DNA of 64,000 nt, taken from a virus. Shown here piece after piece: positions 56,549 through 64,000 of this stretch; position 1 is the stretch's first letter, and every line of letters begins with the position of its first letter. The position numbers were made by a program, and so were the translations under genes. Location: IMG/VR virus record IMGVR_UViG_3300019776_000165, positions 29,562 through 93,561 of that record; one strand, given 5' to 3'. The notes under the pieces were generated by a model. The model did not search any database and was not told where the DNA came from. It worked only from the letters and a program-made list of their open reading frames with translations.

Positions 56549-58564
56549 ATGAACATCATTCTTTCCAAAGAACAACTCGACGAGTTTGTGTCTTTTTATT
56601 CCAACGTAAAGGCCTTTGCCTTTGACGTTGAGACCATTGGCGAAAACCGCCTATACCCAGTAATCAACGATGTTTGCTGGATTTCTTTTGCTACCGAGGG
56701 CCGTGTGGATGTAATCCCAATGGGCCACCCTAACGGTAGTTTTGAAGGCTACAACAAGCCTCTACTTCTTCCTGGCCAACGTCGCTTGGCTGAGGGCAAA
56801 GAAATCACTGAAGCCCACTACTCAAAAGACCAACGTAAATGGACACCACTATTTGGTGAACCACCTGTGCAGTTGACTCGTGCCGAAGTCTTTCGTGCCC
56901 TCAAGCCGATTATGTTTGGCCCAGCACTAAAGGTCGCACACAACGCTAAGTTCGACCTCAAGTCAGTTGCTAAGTACTACGGCGGTAACGGTGTAAAGTA
57001 CCGTGTACCTACTGGCCCTTACTTCGACACTCTTACGGCTGCTTTTATCATCAACAACTTGAACAAGTTTGACTTGGGACTAAAAGCCTGTGTCGCACGA
57101 GAACTACGCATTGAAATTGAGAAAGGCGTTGGAGACAACATTGCCGAGCACTCTTTTGAGGATGTGGCAAAGTACTCTGGCATTGACTCAGAGGTAACGT
57201 GGAAACTTTACAAGGCTTTGGCCCCTCGAATCGAGGGTAATCTCAAGAAGGTTTGGCGTCTAGAGATGGATGTGCTTGCTGCCCTTTGCGACATGGAACT
57301 AACTGGTGCGTACATTGACACCGACATGCTTGAGTCTTTGGCAGAGCAAATCAGCAACGATAAGGAACTTGCTAAGGCAAAGGCTTTCCGTGCTGCTGGC
57401 AAAGCATTCAACATTAACTCTGTGCAAGAGAAGCAAAGGCTTCTATTTACCCCAGACGAGGGCAACAAGCCTAGGGTAAAGCCAGACCCTAAATACAAAC
57501 TTGCTTTGACTCCTAACGGTCAGAAGGCTGTTAAGAACAAGGAGAAGTTGAACGAGACTCACTTCTCAGTAAGTGCTGACGCCCTTGAGCCTCACCGTGG
57601 TAAAGACCCACTAGTTGACGCAATCTTGGAGTACCAAGACCTGAACAAACTTATGACCACGTATGTAACTCCTTACACAGGCGGCATGGTGGAGCGTGAG
57701 ACCAACGGCAAGAAGAAGTTGGTTGAAAAGAAGAGCCTGCTTATCAACGGTCGTGCTCACACCAACTTCAAGGCTCACGGTGCGGAAACTGGTCGGTTCA
57801 GTTCGTCAGAACCAAACCTCCAAAACATTCCATCATCAGGAGACTACGGAAAACTTATTCGTAACCTATTCGTTGCTCCTCCAGGTTACAAACTTGTGGT
57901 GGCTGACTACTCCCAGATTGAGCCTCGTGTAATCGCTTCGCTATCCAACGAGCCAGTGCTAATCGACAACTACCTTTCTGGTGGAGACATCTACACCACT
58001 ATCGGTGACACCATGGGCGTAGACCGTAAGGCAGGTAAAGTTTTGGTGTTGGCCATCTCGTATGGTGTTGGCCCAGACAAGATTGCGTCATCTATCGGCT
58101 GTACTGTAGAAGAAGCAAAGACTCTACTAAACAACTTTGAGAAGAAGTTTCAGGCTATCCCCAAATACAAGGGCAAGGTAATCCGCCTCGCTAAGCAAGT
58201 TGGGAAGATTCCGTACGTAGAGACTTTGTTTGGACGTCGCCGTTACATTCCAGAACTAAACGCTACTGGCTACGCCGAACTAGGTAGAGCAGAGCGTCAG
58301 GCGTTCAACACTATGATTCAGGGCTCTGCCGCTGACATTATGAAACTTGCTTTGGTTCGTGCTCACTCGTGCTTTAAAGACGAGCCAGACATCAACGTAA
58401 TCCTTACAGTTCACGACGAACTTGTGACTATTACCCCAGAAGACCGTGCAGAAGAAACTGCCGAAGCAATTCGTGCCTCTATGGAAGGCGTGAAGATAAA
58501 GGAGATTATTGTGCCCTTGATTGCGGACGTAAAGATTGTGGACAAGTGGGGCGAGGCCAAGTGA
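56549..58564 (+). CDS. Family A DNA polymerase with 3'-5' exonuclease
   Basis: A 671-residue replicative polymerase. The proofreading domain has Exo I 'FAFDVETIG' (about 25), Exo II 'VAHNAKFDLKSVAKYY' (about 131) and Exo III 'KYSGIDSEVTWKLYK' (about 209). The polymerase has motif A 'VVADYSQIEPRVIASL' (about 451), motif B 'RKAGKVLVLAISYGVG' (about 492) and motif C 'VHDELV' (about 622). 'TGRFSSSEPNLQNIP' lies before motif A. No 5' nuclease domain is present, as is usual in phages. All catalytic residues are there. Confidence 0.97.
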   Translation: MNIILSKEQLDEFVSFYSNVKAFAFDVETIGENRLYPVINDVCWISFATEGRVDVIPMGHPNGSFEGYNKPLLLPGQRRLAEGKEITEAHYSKDQRKWTPLFGEPPVQLTRAEVFRALKPIMFGPALKVAHNAKFDLKSVAKYYGGNGVKYRVPTGPYFDTLTAAFIINNLNKFDLGLKACVARELRIEIEKGVGDNIAEHSFEDVAKYSGIDSEVTWKLYKALAPRIEGNLKKVWRLEMDVLAALCDMELTGAYIDTDMLESLAEQISNDKELAKAKAFRAAGKAFNINSVQEKQRLLFTPDEGNKPRVKPDPKYKLALTPNGQKAVKNKEKLNETHFSVSADALEPHRGKDPLVDAILEYQDLNKLMTTYVTPYTGGMVERETNGKKKLVEKKSLLINGRAHTNFKAHGAETGRFSSSEPNLQNIPSSGDYGKLIRNLFVAPPGYKLVVADYSQIEPRVIASLSNEPVLIDNYLSGGDIYTTIGDTMGVDRKAGKVLVLAISYGVGPDKIASSIGCTVEEAKTLLNNFEKKFQAIPKYKGKVIRLAKQVGKIPYVETLFGRRRYIPELNATGYAELGRAERQAFNTMIQGSAADIMKLALVRAHSCFKDEPDINVILTVHDELVTITPEDRAEETAEAIRASMEGVKIKEIIVPLIADVKIVDKWGEAK

Positions 58565-58995
58565 TGTTTAAGAAGAAGACTCCTAAGATTGCTCAAATCA
58601 ACTCTTTGGCTGACGTTAAGAGCCGTATCCGAGAGTTCTTTATGGACACCCAAAGTTCTGACGCCGACGAGATGGCGTTGCAGATGGGCTGTGTTCCACT
58701 CAGTGATGAACTGATGGAGAAAGAAGAGGAAGAGAGCGACAAGCGCATTGAGCGTGTTGCGTATCTCTTGCCGTTGTTGTTCAGTTTTGCTCACTTGTAT
58801 TCTCAGGGAATGGTCATGGAGACCACTAGCAATGTTAAAGACCCTGAGATGACTCCTGAGGTAAAGGCTGCGCTTATCGAACTAGAAAAGCAAGTACGGC
58901 AGGTGTTGGAGGATAACATCTCCAACGTTCTTGTCGGAGCAGTATCTCAACTAGTAGACTTAGAACTACTCAACGTACCGAAAGGAAGACGATGA
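58564..58995 (+). CDS. Hypothetical protein
   Basis: A 143-residue acidic helical protein, ATG in a TGATG junction with the polymerase, GAGG seven bases upstream. 'KSRIREFFMDTQSSDADEMALQMGCVPLSDELMEKEEEESDK' (about 18-59) then a hydrophobic helix 'VAYLLPLLFSFAHLYSQGM'. It may be a polymerase or fork accessory by position. No family recognised. ATGA overlap with the next gene. Confidence 0.7.
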   Translation: MFKKKTPKIAQINSLADVKSRIREFFMDTQSSDADEMALQMGCVPLSDELMEKEEEESDKRIERVAYLLPLLFSFAHLYSQGMVMETTSNVKDPEMTPEVKAALIELEKQVRQVLEDNISNVLVGAVSQLVDLELLNVPKGRR

Positions 58996-59369
58996 ATAAC
59001 GCTGACTGGTGGGCAAAAAAGTTAAACACCCCACAGCAAGTTCAACAAGGCAGACCTGACCCAACACCCCCTATGCCTCCATCACAGCGCCCTATGGCTC
59101 CGATGCCTTCCTTTCAGAACCCCAATCAGGCGGAACGTGCTCAGAGTGCTAAGCAGACTGCTACGTGTCCTGACTGCGGGTCGACTAACTACATGGCAAT
59201 TCAGAATGCGGCTCCACGCTGTTTCGACTGCGGGTATCCCGTGGAGCAGTCGGGGTCACGTTTCGGTAACCTCGCTGGTGCACACGTTGAGGGCTCCGCA
59301 AAGGCTGCCACAGGCAACGCCACTCAGAACAACTGGAACCCTCAAGGCATCATCGGAAGAATCGAATAA
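58992..59369 (+). CDS. Zinc-ribbon protein with Pro-rich linker
   Basis: A 125-residue protein in an ATGA overlap. 'MNNADWWAKKLN' is followed by a Pro/Met/Gln-rich linker. A zinc ribbon is formed by 'TCPDCGSTNYM' and 'PRCFDCGYPVEQSG' (about 55-85), with a Gly/Asn tail ending 'IIGRIE'. Similar short zinc-ribbon proteins are found in actinobacteriophage replication regions; function not established. Confidence 0.75.
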   Translation: MNNADWWAKKLNTPQQVQQGRPDPTPPMPPSQRPMAPMPSFQNPNQAERAQSAKQTATCPDCGSTNYMAIQNAAPRCFDCGYPVEQSGSRFGNLAGAHVEGSAKAATGNATQNNWNPQGIIGRIE

Positions 59370-59812
59370 TGAACAAGAAGCCATTTAGCAAATCCCATTA
59401 CGACGAAGATGATTCGGCTAAGTATCAAGTCATTCAGTACTTTCGTAATGACGGATACGATGCTCAAGTAAACCCTGAGAAGTTCGGCATTGATGTCTTG
59501 GCCCACAAAGACGGAACCCACCTAAAGATTGAAGTGGAGGTAAAGCACAACTGGAAGGGCGACACGTTCCAGTACGATACTCTCCATTACTCAGACCGCA
59601 AACGCAAGTTCCTAGACACTCCAGAAAACACTTTCTTCATAACTCTGAACCATGACAGGACTCGTGCCCTAATGGTCCCAGGCCATGTGCTTGCCACCGC
59701 TCCAACAATCACCAAAGACACAATCTACACTCGTGGCGAGCAGTTCATTGAAGTAAAGACTGCGGACTGTAGCCTAATAGAAATGCCTCCGCTAGAGCCA
59801 ACCGATGTCTAG
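59369..59812 (+). CDS. PD-(D/E)XK nuclease-like protein
   Basis: A 147-residue protein in a TAATG overlap. Core: helix 'SAKYQVIQYFRNDGY', then 'FGIDVLAHKD' (acidic site, about residue 42) and 'LKIEVEVKHNW' (E-x-E-x-K, about 53-58). This is the pattern of restriction-endonuclease-fold proteins, including Vsr/VRR-type and resolvase families. It overlaps a second nuclease-like gene by eight bases, next to RecA. Probably processes recombination or packaging intermediates; the substrate is unknown. Confidence 0.75.
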   Translation: MNKKPFSKSHYDEDDSAKYQVIQYFRNDGYDAQVNPEKFGIDVLAHKDGTHLKIEVEVKHNWKGDTFQYDTLHYSDRKRKFLDTPENTFFITLNHDRTRALMVPGHVLATAPTITKDTIYTRGEQFIEVKTADCSLIEMPPLEPTDV

Positions 59813-60188
59813 ATTATCCGACTTTGACTTAGACCTTTCTTTCGGTCAAGAAGGAGAGAACTTTGTCAAAGAACTTCTTACTGGTGGGTACACGGTCGAA
59901 GTAAAGCGAGACCGAAAGTGGAAAGACACAGGCAATGTGTACGTAGAGACTGAGTGTTTCTACAACAAAACCAACACCTGGGGACCCTCAGGAATAAACG
60001 TTACAAAAGCAGACTACTGGGCATTCGTTCTAGAAGACGGCACTTTCTTTATTCCTACAGCCGCTATAAAATATGCTGTAGAAGAGTTAGGGCGTTACAC
60101 CGAGTGCAACATCCCGCCAAACCCTAGCAAAGGTATTTTGCTGACACTAAACGATTTCGCAAAAGCGTTAAAGGAGTACAAAAACTAA
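59805..60188 (+). CDS. Second PD-(D/E)XK nuclease-like protein
   Basis: A 127-residue protein. 'FGQEGENFVKELLTGGYTVEVKRDRKWKDTGNVYVETEC' (positions 12-51) holds E, D-x-x-x-x-TGN and V-E-T-E. 'INVTKADYWAFVLEDGTFFIPTAAIK' follows, a pattern of restriction-type and Holliday-junction nucleases. The motif order (E-V-K then N-x-Y-V-E) differs from its upstream neighbour, so the two are distinct enzymes or a heterodimer. One base separates it from recA. Confidence 0.75.
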   Translation: MSRLSDFDLDLSFGQEGENFVKELLTGGYTVEVKRDRKWKDTGNVYVETECFYNKTNTWGPSGINVTKADYWAFVLEDGTFFIPTAAIKYAVEELGRYTECNIPPNPSKGILLTLNDFAKALKEYKN

Positions 60189-61241
60189 ATGGCTATCAAT
60201 GCTGACGCACGAAAGATTATGGCGGCTATCAACAAGAAACTTGGTGATGGAGTTGTAGTTGTAGGAGAGGATATTCGCAGTGACCTTATCAAGCGTTTTA
60301 CTACTGGTTCAACTACTTTTGATTACGTTCTGGGTGGCGGTTTTCCTGCTAACCAGTGGAACGAACTTATCGGGGAGCCGTCGCACGGTAAGACAGCGAT
60401 TGCTCTCAAGACCATTGCCGCCAACCAAGCCGTAAACCCAGAGTTCACTGCGGTGTGGGTTGCTGCTGAGCAGTGGGTCCCAGAGTATGCCGAGATGTGT
60501 GGCGTAGATACGAGTAGGGTTATTGTTATCGAGACCAACATTATGGAGGAAGCGTATGACGCAGTTCTGGCTTTTGCTGATTCGAAATCAGTCGACGCTA
60601 TTGTTATTGACTCTCTTCCTGCCCTAGTTCCAGGACCTGAGAACGAGAAGAACATGGACGAAATGACCGTTGGTCGTGGAGCCCTAATCACAAACAAGTT
60701 CTTCCGCAAAGCAGGGGCTGCCATGAAGCGTAGCCTAACCGAGTCTGAGCGCCCTATCTTGGGCATCGTCATCAACCAATACCGCATGAAGATTGGAGTG
60801 ATGCACGGAGACCCCCGCACCACTCCTGGTGGCGAGGGCAAGAACTACGCTTTCTTTACACGCTCTGAGGTTAAGCGTGATGAATGGATTGAGGCTGGCA
60901 CTGGAGTCAACAAGACTCGTGTAGGTCAGCGCATCAAGATTCGTGTGCTAAAGAATAAGACTGCACCCCCACAGCGTATTGCGTACATTGACTACTACTT
61001 CTCAGAGCACAGCATCTACGAAGCAGGTGACTACGACTTCGCTAAGGAAGTTGCCGCCATGGTAATTGTCAAGGAAATCGTAGAGCGCAAGGGTGGCTGG
61101 ATTTACTACGGCGAGCGCAAGTGGCAAGGTCAAGAGGCTCTTGTGAATTCTATCCGTGAAGAGGTAGACTTCTATGAAGAACTTCGACAGAAGGTTCTTT
61201 CAACACCTGATAATTTTGGAGGGCAATCAGAAAATGAGTAA
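60189..61241 (+). CDS. recA: RecA-family recombinase
   Basis: A 350-residue strand-exchange ATPase, the length of bacterial RecA. 'TGSTTFDYVLGGGFPANQWNELIGEPSHGKTAIAL' (about 36-70) gives Walker A 'GEPSHGKTA' (about 62). 'AIVIDSLPALVPG' is Walker B (about 140). The L1/L2 regions follow, with 'MDEMTVGRGALITNKFFRKAGAAMK', 'GIVINQYRMKIGVMHGDPRTTPGGEGKNYAF' and 'KTRVGQRIKIRVLKNK'. It would drive recombination-dependent replication and repair. Walker A is GEPSHGKT rather than the usual GPESSGKT. Confidence 0.93.
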   Translation: MAINADARKIMAAINKKLGDGVVVVGEDIRSDLIKRFTTGSTTFDYVLGGGFPANQWNELIGEPSHGKTAIALKTIAANQAVNPEFTAVWVAAEQWVPEYAEMCGVDTSRVIVIETNIMEEAYDAVLAFADSKSVDAIVIDSLPALVPGPENEKNMDEMTVGRGALITNKFFRKAGAAMKRSLTESERPILGIVINQYRMKIGVMHGDPRTTPGGEGKNYAFFTRSEVKRDEWIEAGTGVNKTRVGQRIKIRVLKNKTAPPQRIAYIDYYFSEHSIYEAGDYDFAKEVAAMVIVKEIVERKGGWIYYGERKWQGQEALVNSIREEVDFYEELRQKVLSTPDNFGGQSENE

Positions 61242-61482
61242 ACAAGAATTCTTCATTGAAGATGAAGAGTGGGCAAAAGACCTAGAGTTCGAGTACGAGC
61301 AGTACATGGGTAGGCTTGCCTACTCTATTGACGCTGATGACACTGAGGAAATCATTGAGTCATTGTCAGGCGAACCTTACTGCGGATGCAGTACTTGCGA
61401 CGTTCGTGAGCAGTTGTTCTTCTTAGTACCACGCATCATCAAAGCATACAAAGAAGGGCAGGTAGTTCTAAATGAAGACTAA
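61234..61482 (+). CDS. Hypothetical acidic protein with CxC motif
   Basis: An 82-residue acidic protein. ATG at 61234 overlaps recA by eight bases with GGAGGG about ten bases upstream. 'EPYCGCSTCDVRE' gives a C-x-C-x2-C site, possibly metal-binding, between two helices. It overlaps the next gene by 11 bases. Function unknown. Confidence 0.68.
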   Translation: MSKQEFFIEDEEWAKDLEFEYEQYMGRLAYSIDADDTEEIIESLSGEPYCGCSTCDVREQLFFLVPRIIKAYKEGQVVLNED

Positions 61483-61663
61483 CGAAGAACTCCTAGAAGA
61501 GTTTGTTGAGCACCAGCGTCAAGAACTCCGTAAGGAAGGCGCAGATGAACTTCGTGCCAGCATTGTTGCTGAGTTAGAGCACCGCATTCGTGGGTCTTGG
61601 ACACAGCAGGAAAAAGTTACACTAATGACTGCAAAGTTAATTGTAGAGGCAGCAAACATCTAG
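61472..61663 (+). CDS. Hypothetical small helical protein
   Basis: A 63-residue charged helical protein ('LLEEFVEHQRQELRKEGADEL...'). It sits between the CxC protein and a resolvase-like gene with overlaps on both sides. No recognised motif. Confidence 0.65.
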   Translation: MKTNEELLEEFVEHQRQELRKEGADELRASIVAELEHRIRGSWTQQEKVTLMTAKLIVEAANI

Positions 61664-61983
61664 TGAAGTCAGAAGGTCAGAAGGAATCCCAGAAGCATGA
61701 AAAGCGAATCGCAAAAGCCATTGGAGGGCAAACCACGGCCGCTTCTGGGGCCTTCTGGAGTCGAAAAGGCGATGTCAGGAACGAATCCCTTCTCGTGGAG
61801 CATAAGTGGACGGGGAAAAAGTCCAAGACCATTCAGTCTGCTGAACTTAAAAAAATAGTTAATGAAGCCATCATGGACGGCAGACTGCCTGTTTTTGGAA
61901 TCCATCTAGACGGAGAAGACTACGTCATCCTTATGGAGACAGACTTCTTAGAAATGTGGAACAAATTAAATGAATCTCGCTGA
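61663..61983 (+). CDS. Holliday junction resolvase-like nuclease
   Basis: A 106-residue protein from a GTG start that overlaps the previous TAG by one base. 'KHEKRIAKAIGGQTTAASGAFWSRKGDVRNESLLVEHKWTGKKS' (positions 12-55) gives helix, S-G-A, G-D-V-R and E-H-K. That is the E...G-D-V...E-x-K layout of small archaeal/phage Holliday junction resolvases and VRR-NUC nucleases. 'LPVFGIHLDGEDYVIL' follows as the closing strands. With RecA and two other nucleases it likely resolves branched DNA before packaging. Confidence 0.82.
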   Translation: MKSEGQKESQKHEKRIAKAIGGQTTAASGAFWSRKGDVRNESLLVEHKWTGKKSKTIQSAELKKIVNEAIMDGRLPVFGIHLDGEDYVILMETDFLEMWNKLNESR

Positions 61984-62338
61984 CCTAATCTGGGGGAATA
62001 ACCATGAAGACCTTTCGTGGTTAGACGAAGGCGCATGTATTCGTGTAAAAGACCCAGACATATTCTTTCCACCTAGAGACAAGAAACTTTACCGTGTAAT
62101 CTCTGCTGAGGCTAAAAAGTATTGTTTCGGAGATGACGAAAGGCCAGCCTGCCCAGTACGGACACAGTGCTTGTTGTACGCCATCAATTTCGATGAAGGC
62201 AAGGGCGAACAGCACGGTATTTGGGGCGGAATGTCACACCGTGAGCGTAACGCTCTTGTGCGAAAGTGGCAAAAGCAGTATAAAAGTAGTATGACTCTCC
62301 CTGAATACATTGAGAGTTTAGAGAAGAGGGACAAATGA
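61970..62338 (+). CDS. WhiB-family transcription factor
   Basis: A 122-residue iron-sulfur regulator; the family occurs only in Actinobacteria and their phages and binds sigma factor region 4. Cys at residues 23, 52, 61 and 67, 'PDIFFPPR', 'CPVRTQCLLYAI' and the 'GIWGGMSHRER' turn (83-93) are all present. Cys52 and Cys61 are separated by eight residues, where the family normally has two, an insertion of six (FGDDERPA). It may redirect host transcription or block superinfection. ATGA overlap with the next gene. Confidence 0.93.
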   Translation: MNLADLIWGNNHEDLSWLDEGACIRVKDPDIFFPPRDKKLYRVISAEAKKYCFGDDERPACPVRTQCLLYAINFDEGKGEQHGIWGGMSHRERNALVRKWQKQYKSSMTLPEYIESLEKRDK

Positions 62339-63183
62339 CAGCACAAACATCCGACTTGAAGCGGTTCTTAGACGCTAAAAAGTACAACACTCGCCTACTA
62401 GGCGATGTAGAGCGTTACCTGATTGGCAGGCCACCAGGAGACCGTAGCACCACTGTTCTGCACCCGTCAGAGATTATCAAGCGTGACTGGTGTAAGCGTG
62501 CCTCATACTTCCTGCTGAAGGGCCACCCGAAGAAGCAGCCAAACCCTACTCTAAAGATGCAGGTCATCTTTGACGAAGGTCACGCCATTCACGCTAAGTG
62601 GCAGGCATGGTTCCAAGGCATGGGCATCCTTCACGGTAAGTTCAAGTGCGATGTCTGCGACAAGATTACTTGGGGAACTTCCCCTGAACTTTGCGAGCAC
62701 TGTGGCTCAAAGAAGTTAGTTTACGATGAAGTCACTCTCGTGGACAAAGCCCTTCGCATTGCTGGCCACACTGACGGCTGGATTAAGAAGAAGGACGGGG
62801 AAGAGATGTTGATTGAGATTAAGTCAATCGGCCCAGGAACTCTTCGTGGAGAAGTGCCAGAACTAATGACTCAGGCTGGCGGAGACTTTATGAAAGCATG
62901 GGGCATGGTCAAGCGACCTTTCGCCCCACACATCCTTCAGGGACAGATTTACCTAGAACTCATGAAGCGCATGGGCAACCCAGTAGACGAGATTGTTTTC
63001 ATCTACGAACTAAAGGCTGACCAGTCGTACAAAGAGTTCAGCGTTAAGGCTGACCCAGAACTAATCCAGCACGTATTCGAAGGCGCTCAGTTCGTTGTTG
63101 ACGCCGTTGAGGCTGGAGTAGCACCAAAGTGTAACAACGTTCCAGACGGCACCTGCTCGCAGTGTGCCCCATACCAGGAGTAG
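62335..63183 (+). CDS. Cas4/RecB-like Fe-S exonuclease
   Basis: A 282-residue PD-(D/E)XK exonuclease. Cys53 ('DWCKR') and three C-terminal Cys (266, 274, 277, 'CSQC') are placed as the four ligands of the Cas4/AddB iron-sulfur cluster. Catalytic residues are in 'IAGHTDGWI' (Asp about 147) and 'LIEIKSIG' (Glu161, Lys163), then the Q-x-x-x-Y-type 'ILQGQIYLELM'. An inserted zinc ribbon 'CDVC...CEHC' (105-123) is an addition. No Cas genes are nearby, so a role in DNA processing for recombination or packaging is more likely than in CRISPR. Confidence 0.85.
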   Translation: MTAQTSDLKRFLDAKKYNTRLLGDVERYLIGRPPGDRSTTVLHPSEIIKRDWCKRASYFLLKGHPKKQPNPTLKMQVIFDEGHAIHAKWQAWFQGMGILHGKFKCDVCDKITWGTSPELCEHCGSKKLVYDEVTLVDKALRIAGHTDGWIKKKDGEEMLIEIKSIGPGTLRGEVPELMTQAGGDFMKAWGMVKRPFAPHILQGQIYLELMKRMGNPVDEIVFIYELKADQSYKEFSVKADPELIQHVFEGAQFVVDAVEAGVAPKCNNVPDGTCSQCAPYQE

Positions 63184-63184
63184 C

Positions 63185-63643
63185 ATGGACGCCATTGACC
63201 GTTTTAAAGGCTGGGGACTTACCTTCACAAAGCCTTCATCAGAACAAGTAACCCTGCCTCAGGACATTACTGACATTAACTCCGAGGCTCTAGGTGAGTT
63301 GTTCACCAAACTTACTGCTTGGACAGACTACATTGCTTCTCAGTTGGCCATGGCACAACTAGAAGAGCGTGCTGCTTTGAAGCGTAAAGAGTTTAAGGAG
63401 AACACCATGCTGGTGTCTCGTATGGGCGCTCAAGTAAAAGGCGAACGAATCACCGCTATCAAAGCAGAAGTCTCTATCAACCCAGAAGTAGTTTCTTTGG
63501 AGAATGACTATGAGGAGAAGTACGCTTATCGTAAGTTGGTGGAGATGCTCCTTAACAACCATGAACGTGACCTGCAATTGGTTAGCCGTGAGATTACTCG
63601 TCGTTCTAATGACCAGAGGTCTGTAAGAAAAGAGTATTTCTAA
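63185..63643 (+). CDS. Hypothetical coiled-coil protein
   Basis: A 152-residue helical protein; ATG at 63185 follows AGGAG. 'LGELFTKLTAWTDYIASQLAMAQLEERAALKRKEF' (about 38-72) and a second helical part ending 'VRKEYF'. Proteins of this look lie beside the Cas4-like nuclease in other phages. Function not known. Confidence 0.72.
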   Translation: MDAIDRFKGWGLTFTKPSSEQVTLPQDITDINSEALGELFTKLTAWTDYIASQLAMAQLEERAALKRKEFKENTMLVSRMGAQVKGERITAIKAEVSINPEVVSLENDYEEKYAYRKLVEMLLNNHERDLQLVSREITRRSNDQRSVRKEYF

Positions 63644-63644
63644 A

Positions 63645-63716
63645 ATGTTTGAAACATTAGTTTTGATTGCACTTGGAGTGCTGGGTGCGCTAATCGTTAT
63701 GACGGTGCTACGCTAA
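63645..63716 (+). CDS. 23-residue transmembrane microprotein
   Basis: A frame encoding one membrane helix: MFETLVLIALGVLGALIVMT, then VLR. It starts two bases after the previous stop and its TAA overlaps the next ATG. No real ribosome binding site, so coupling would be needed. Supported by complete tiling with its neighbours and by its single clean hydrophobic helix. Confidence 0.5.
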   Translation: MFETLVLIALGVLGALIVMTVLR

Positions 63717-63925
63717 TGGCTATCCAAGTAGACATTGAAGACCTAGACAACGACGCTTACTTTCGTGGGCTTGACGCTGGTAAGCAACTTGCTACTGAAC
63801 GCATTATCAAACTGCTAGAACAGCAATACGATAATTGCGATGAAAATGGTAAGTGCATTTACCTAAAGCACATGCCTGAATGTTGCAACTGTGACCTTAT
63901 TGCTCTTATCAAAGGAGAGGAGTAA
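63716..63925 (+). CDS. Hypothetical Cys-rich small protein
   Basis: A 69-residue acidic protein in a TAATG overlap. Cys in 'NCDENGKC' and 'PECCNCD' could bind metal. Such short proteins ending 'LIKGEE' lie at the ends of replication operons in other actinobacteriophages. Function unknown. Confidence 0.68.
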   Translation: MAIQVDIEDLDNDAYFRGLDAGKQLATERIIKLLEQQYDNCDENGKCIYLKHMPECCNCDLIALIKGEE

Positions 63926-64000
63926 ATGAACAATATACCTGTAACTACTATTCACATAACAAATACTGAATCCAAAATCGAACTACTCAAAGAGTGGGAA
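63926..64000 (+). CDS. Start of a hypothetical protein (3' partial)
   Basis: Only 25 codons are visible (MNNIPVTTIHITNTESKIEL then 'LKEWE'). AAAGGAGAGGAG upstream is a strong ribosome binding site, so this is a true start. No function can be read. Confidence 0.6.
   Translation, partial: MNNIPVTTIHITNTESKIELLKEWE

Noticed and set aside
62335-63183. Cas4-like nuclease as evidence for a CRISPR-Cas system
   Set aside because: No Cas1/Cas2, effector or repeat array is in the window, and stand-alone Cas4/RecB-like nucleases are common in phages.

Overview
The window is part of the genome of a contractile-tailed bacteriophage (myovirus type). It carries a large terminase, portal, scaffold, major capsid protein, tail sheath and tube, a long tape measure protein and a full baseplate (LysM/gp53-like, gpD/gp27-like hub, gp25-like, gpJ-like, gp5-like spike, gpI-like). 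It also carries a phage-type DNA replication set. The likely host is an actinobacterium, because a WhiB-type regulator is encoded, a family confined to Actinobacteria and their phages. A phage ThyX, a DUF2746-like membrane protein and roughly balanced base composition fit this but do not prove it. Almost all genes are on the + strand, packed with ATGA, TAATG or GTGA overlaps. Exceptions are a partial gene at the left edge, one tRNA, and one doubtful membrane ORF.

Layout. 1-5.2 kb is an accessory region: a nuclease-like gene (minus strand), small proteins, a GNAT acetyltransferase, an Hsp20 chaperone with an elaborate leader, tRNA-Asn and tRNA-Thr, an FmdB-like zinc ribbon, an NlpC/P60 lipoprotein, ThyX and a minus-strand tRNA-Gln. 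5.3-9.2 kb is a lysis and envelope region: a Pro/Thr-rich secreted protein, small membrane proteins and an M23 endolysin. 9.2-18.8 kb is head morphogenesis: PASTA-domain paralogues, a KTSC-like protein, terminase, portal, scaffold and capsid. 18.9-29.6 kb holds a connector candidate and a modular tail-fibre/adhesin cluster (collagen-like, Gly-rich, repeat-rich and Cys-rich proteins, plus a glycosyltransferase). 30.2-32.0 kb is an overlapping run of tiny Lys-rich and Cys-rich proteins. 32.1-48.3 kb is tail completion, sheath, tube, chaperone, tape measure and baseplate. 48.3-64 kb is replication and recombination: HTH initiator, DnaC-like loader, SWIM protein, DnaB-like helicase, primase, SNF2 helicase, MerR-like protein, candidate ssDNA-binding protein, family A polymerase, several PD-(D/E)XK nucleases, RecA, WhiB and a Cas4/RecB-like nuclease.

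How the parts work together. The initiator, loader, helicase, primase and polymerase probably form the phage replisome; an iteron-like and AT-rich segment inside the initiator gene is a candidate origin. RecA with four nearby nuclease-fold proteins suggests a recombination-dependent replication and packaging strategy. The structural half is ordered as in other long contractile-tailed phages. The tail-assembly chaperone is followed by an out-of-frame small ORF, just ahead of the tape measure gene, which suggests programmed frameshifting.

The items I would look at first are the candidate in-gene origin, the possible +1/-2 frameshift at the tail chaperone, the basic and Cys-rich microprotein operon, the PASTA paralogues with an inserted domain, the spike fused to a collagen-like stalk, the Cys-rich insertion in a tail protein, and the structured leader of the hsp20 gene. 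I found no CRISPR array, insertion sequence, integrase or complete known defence system. All product calls come from reading motifs by eye; no database search was run.
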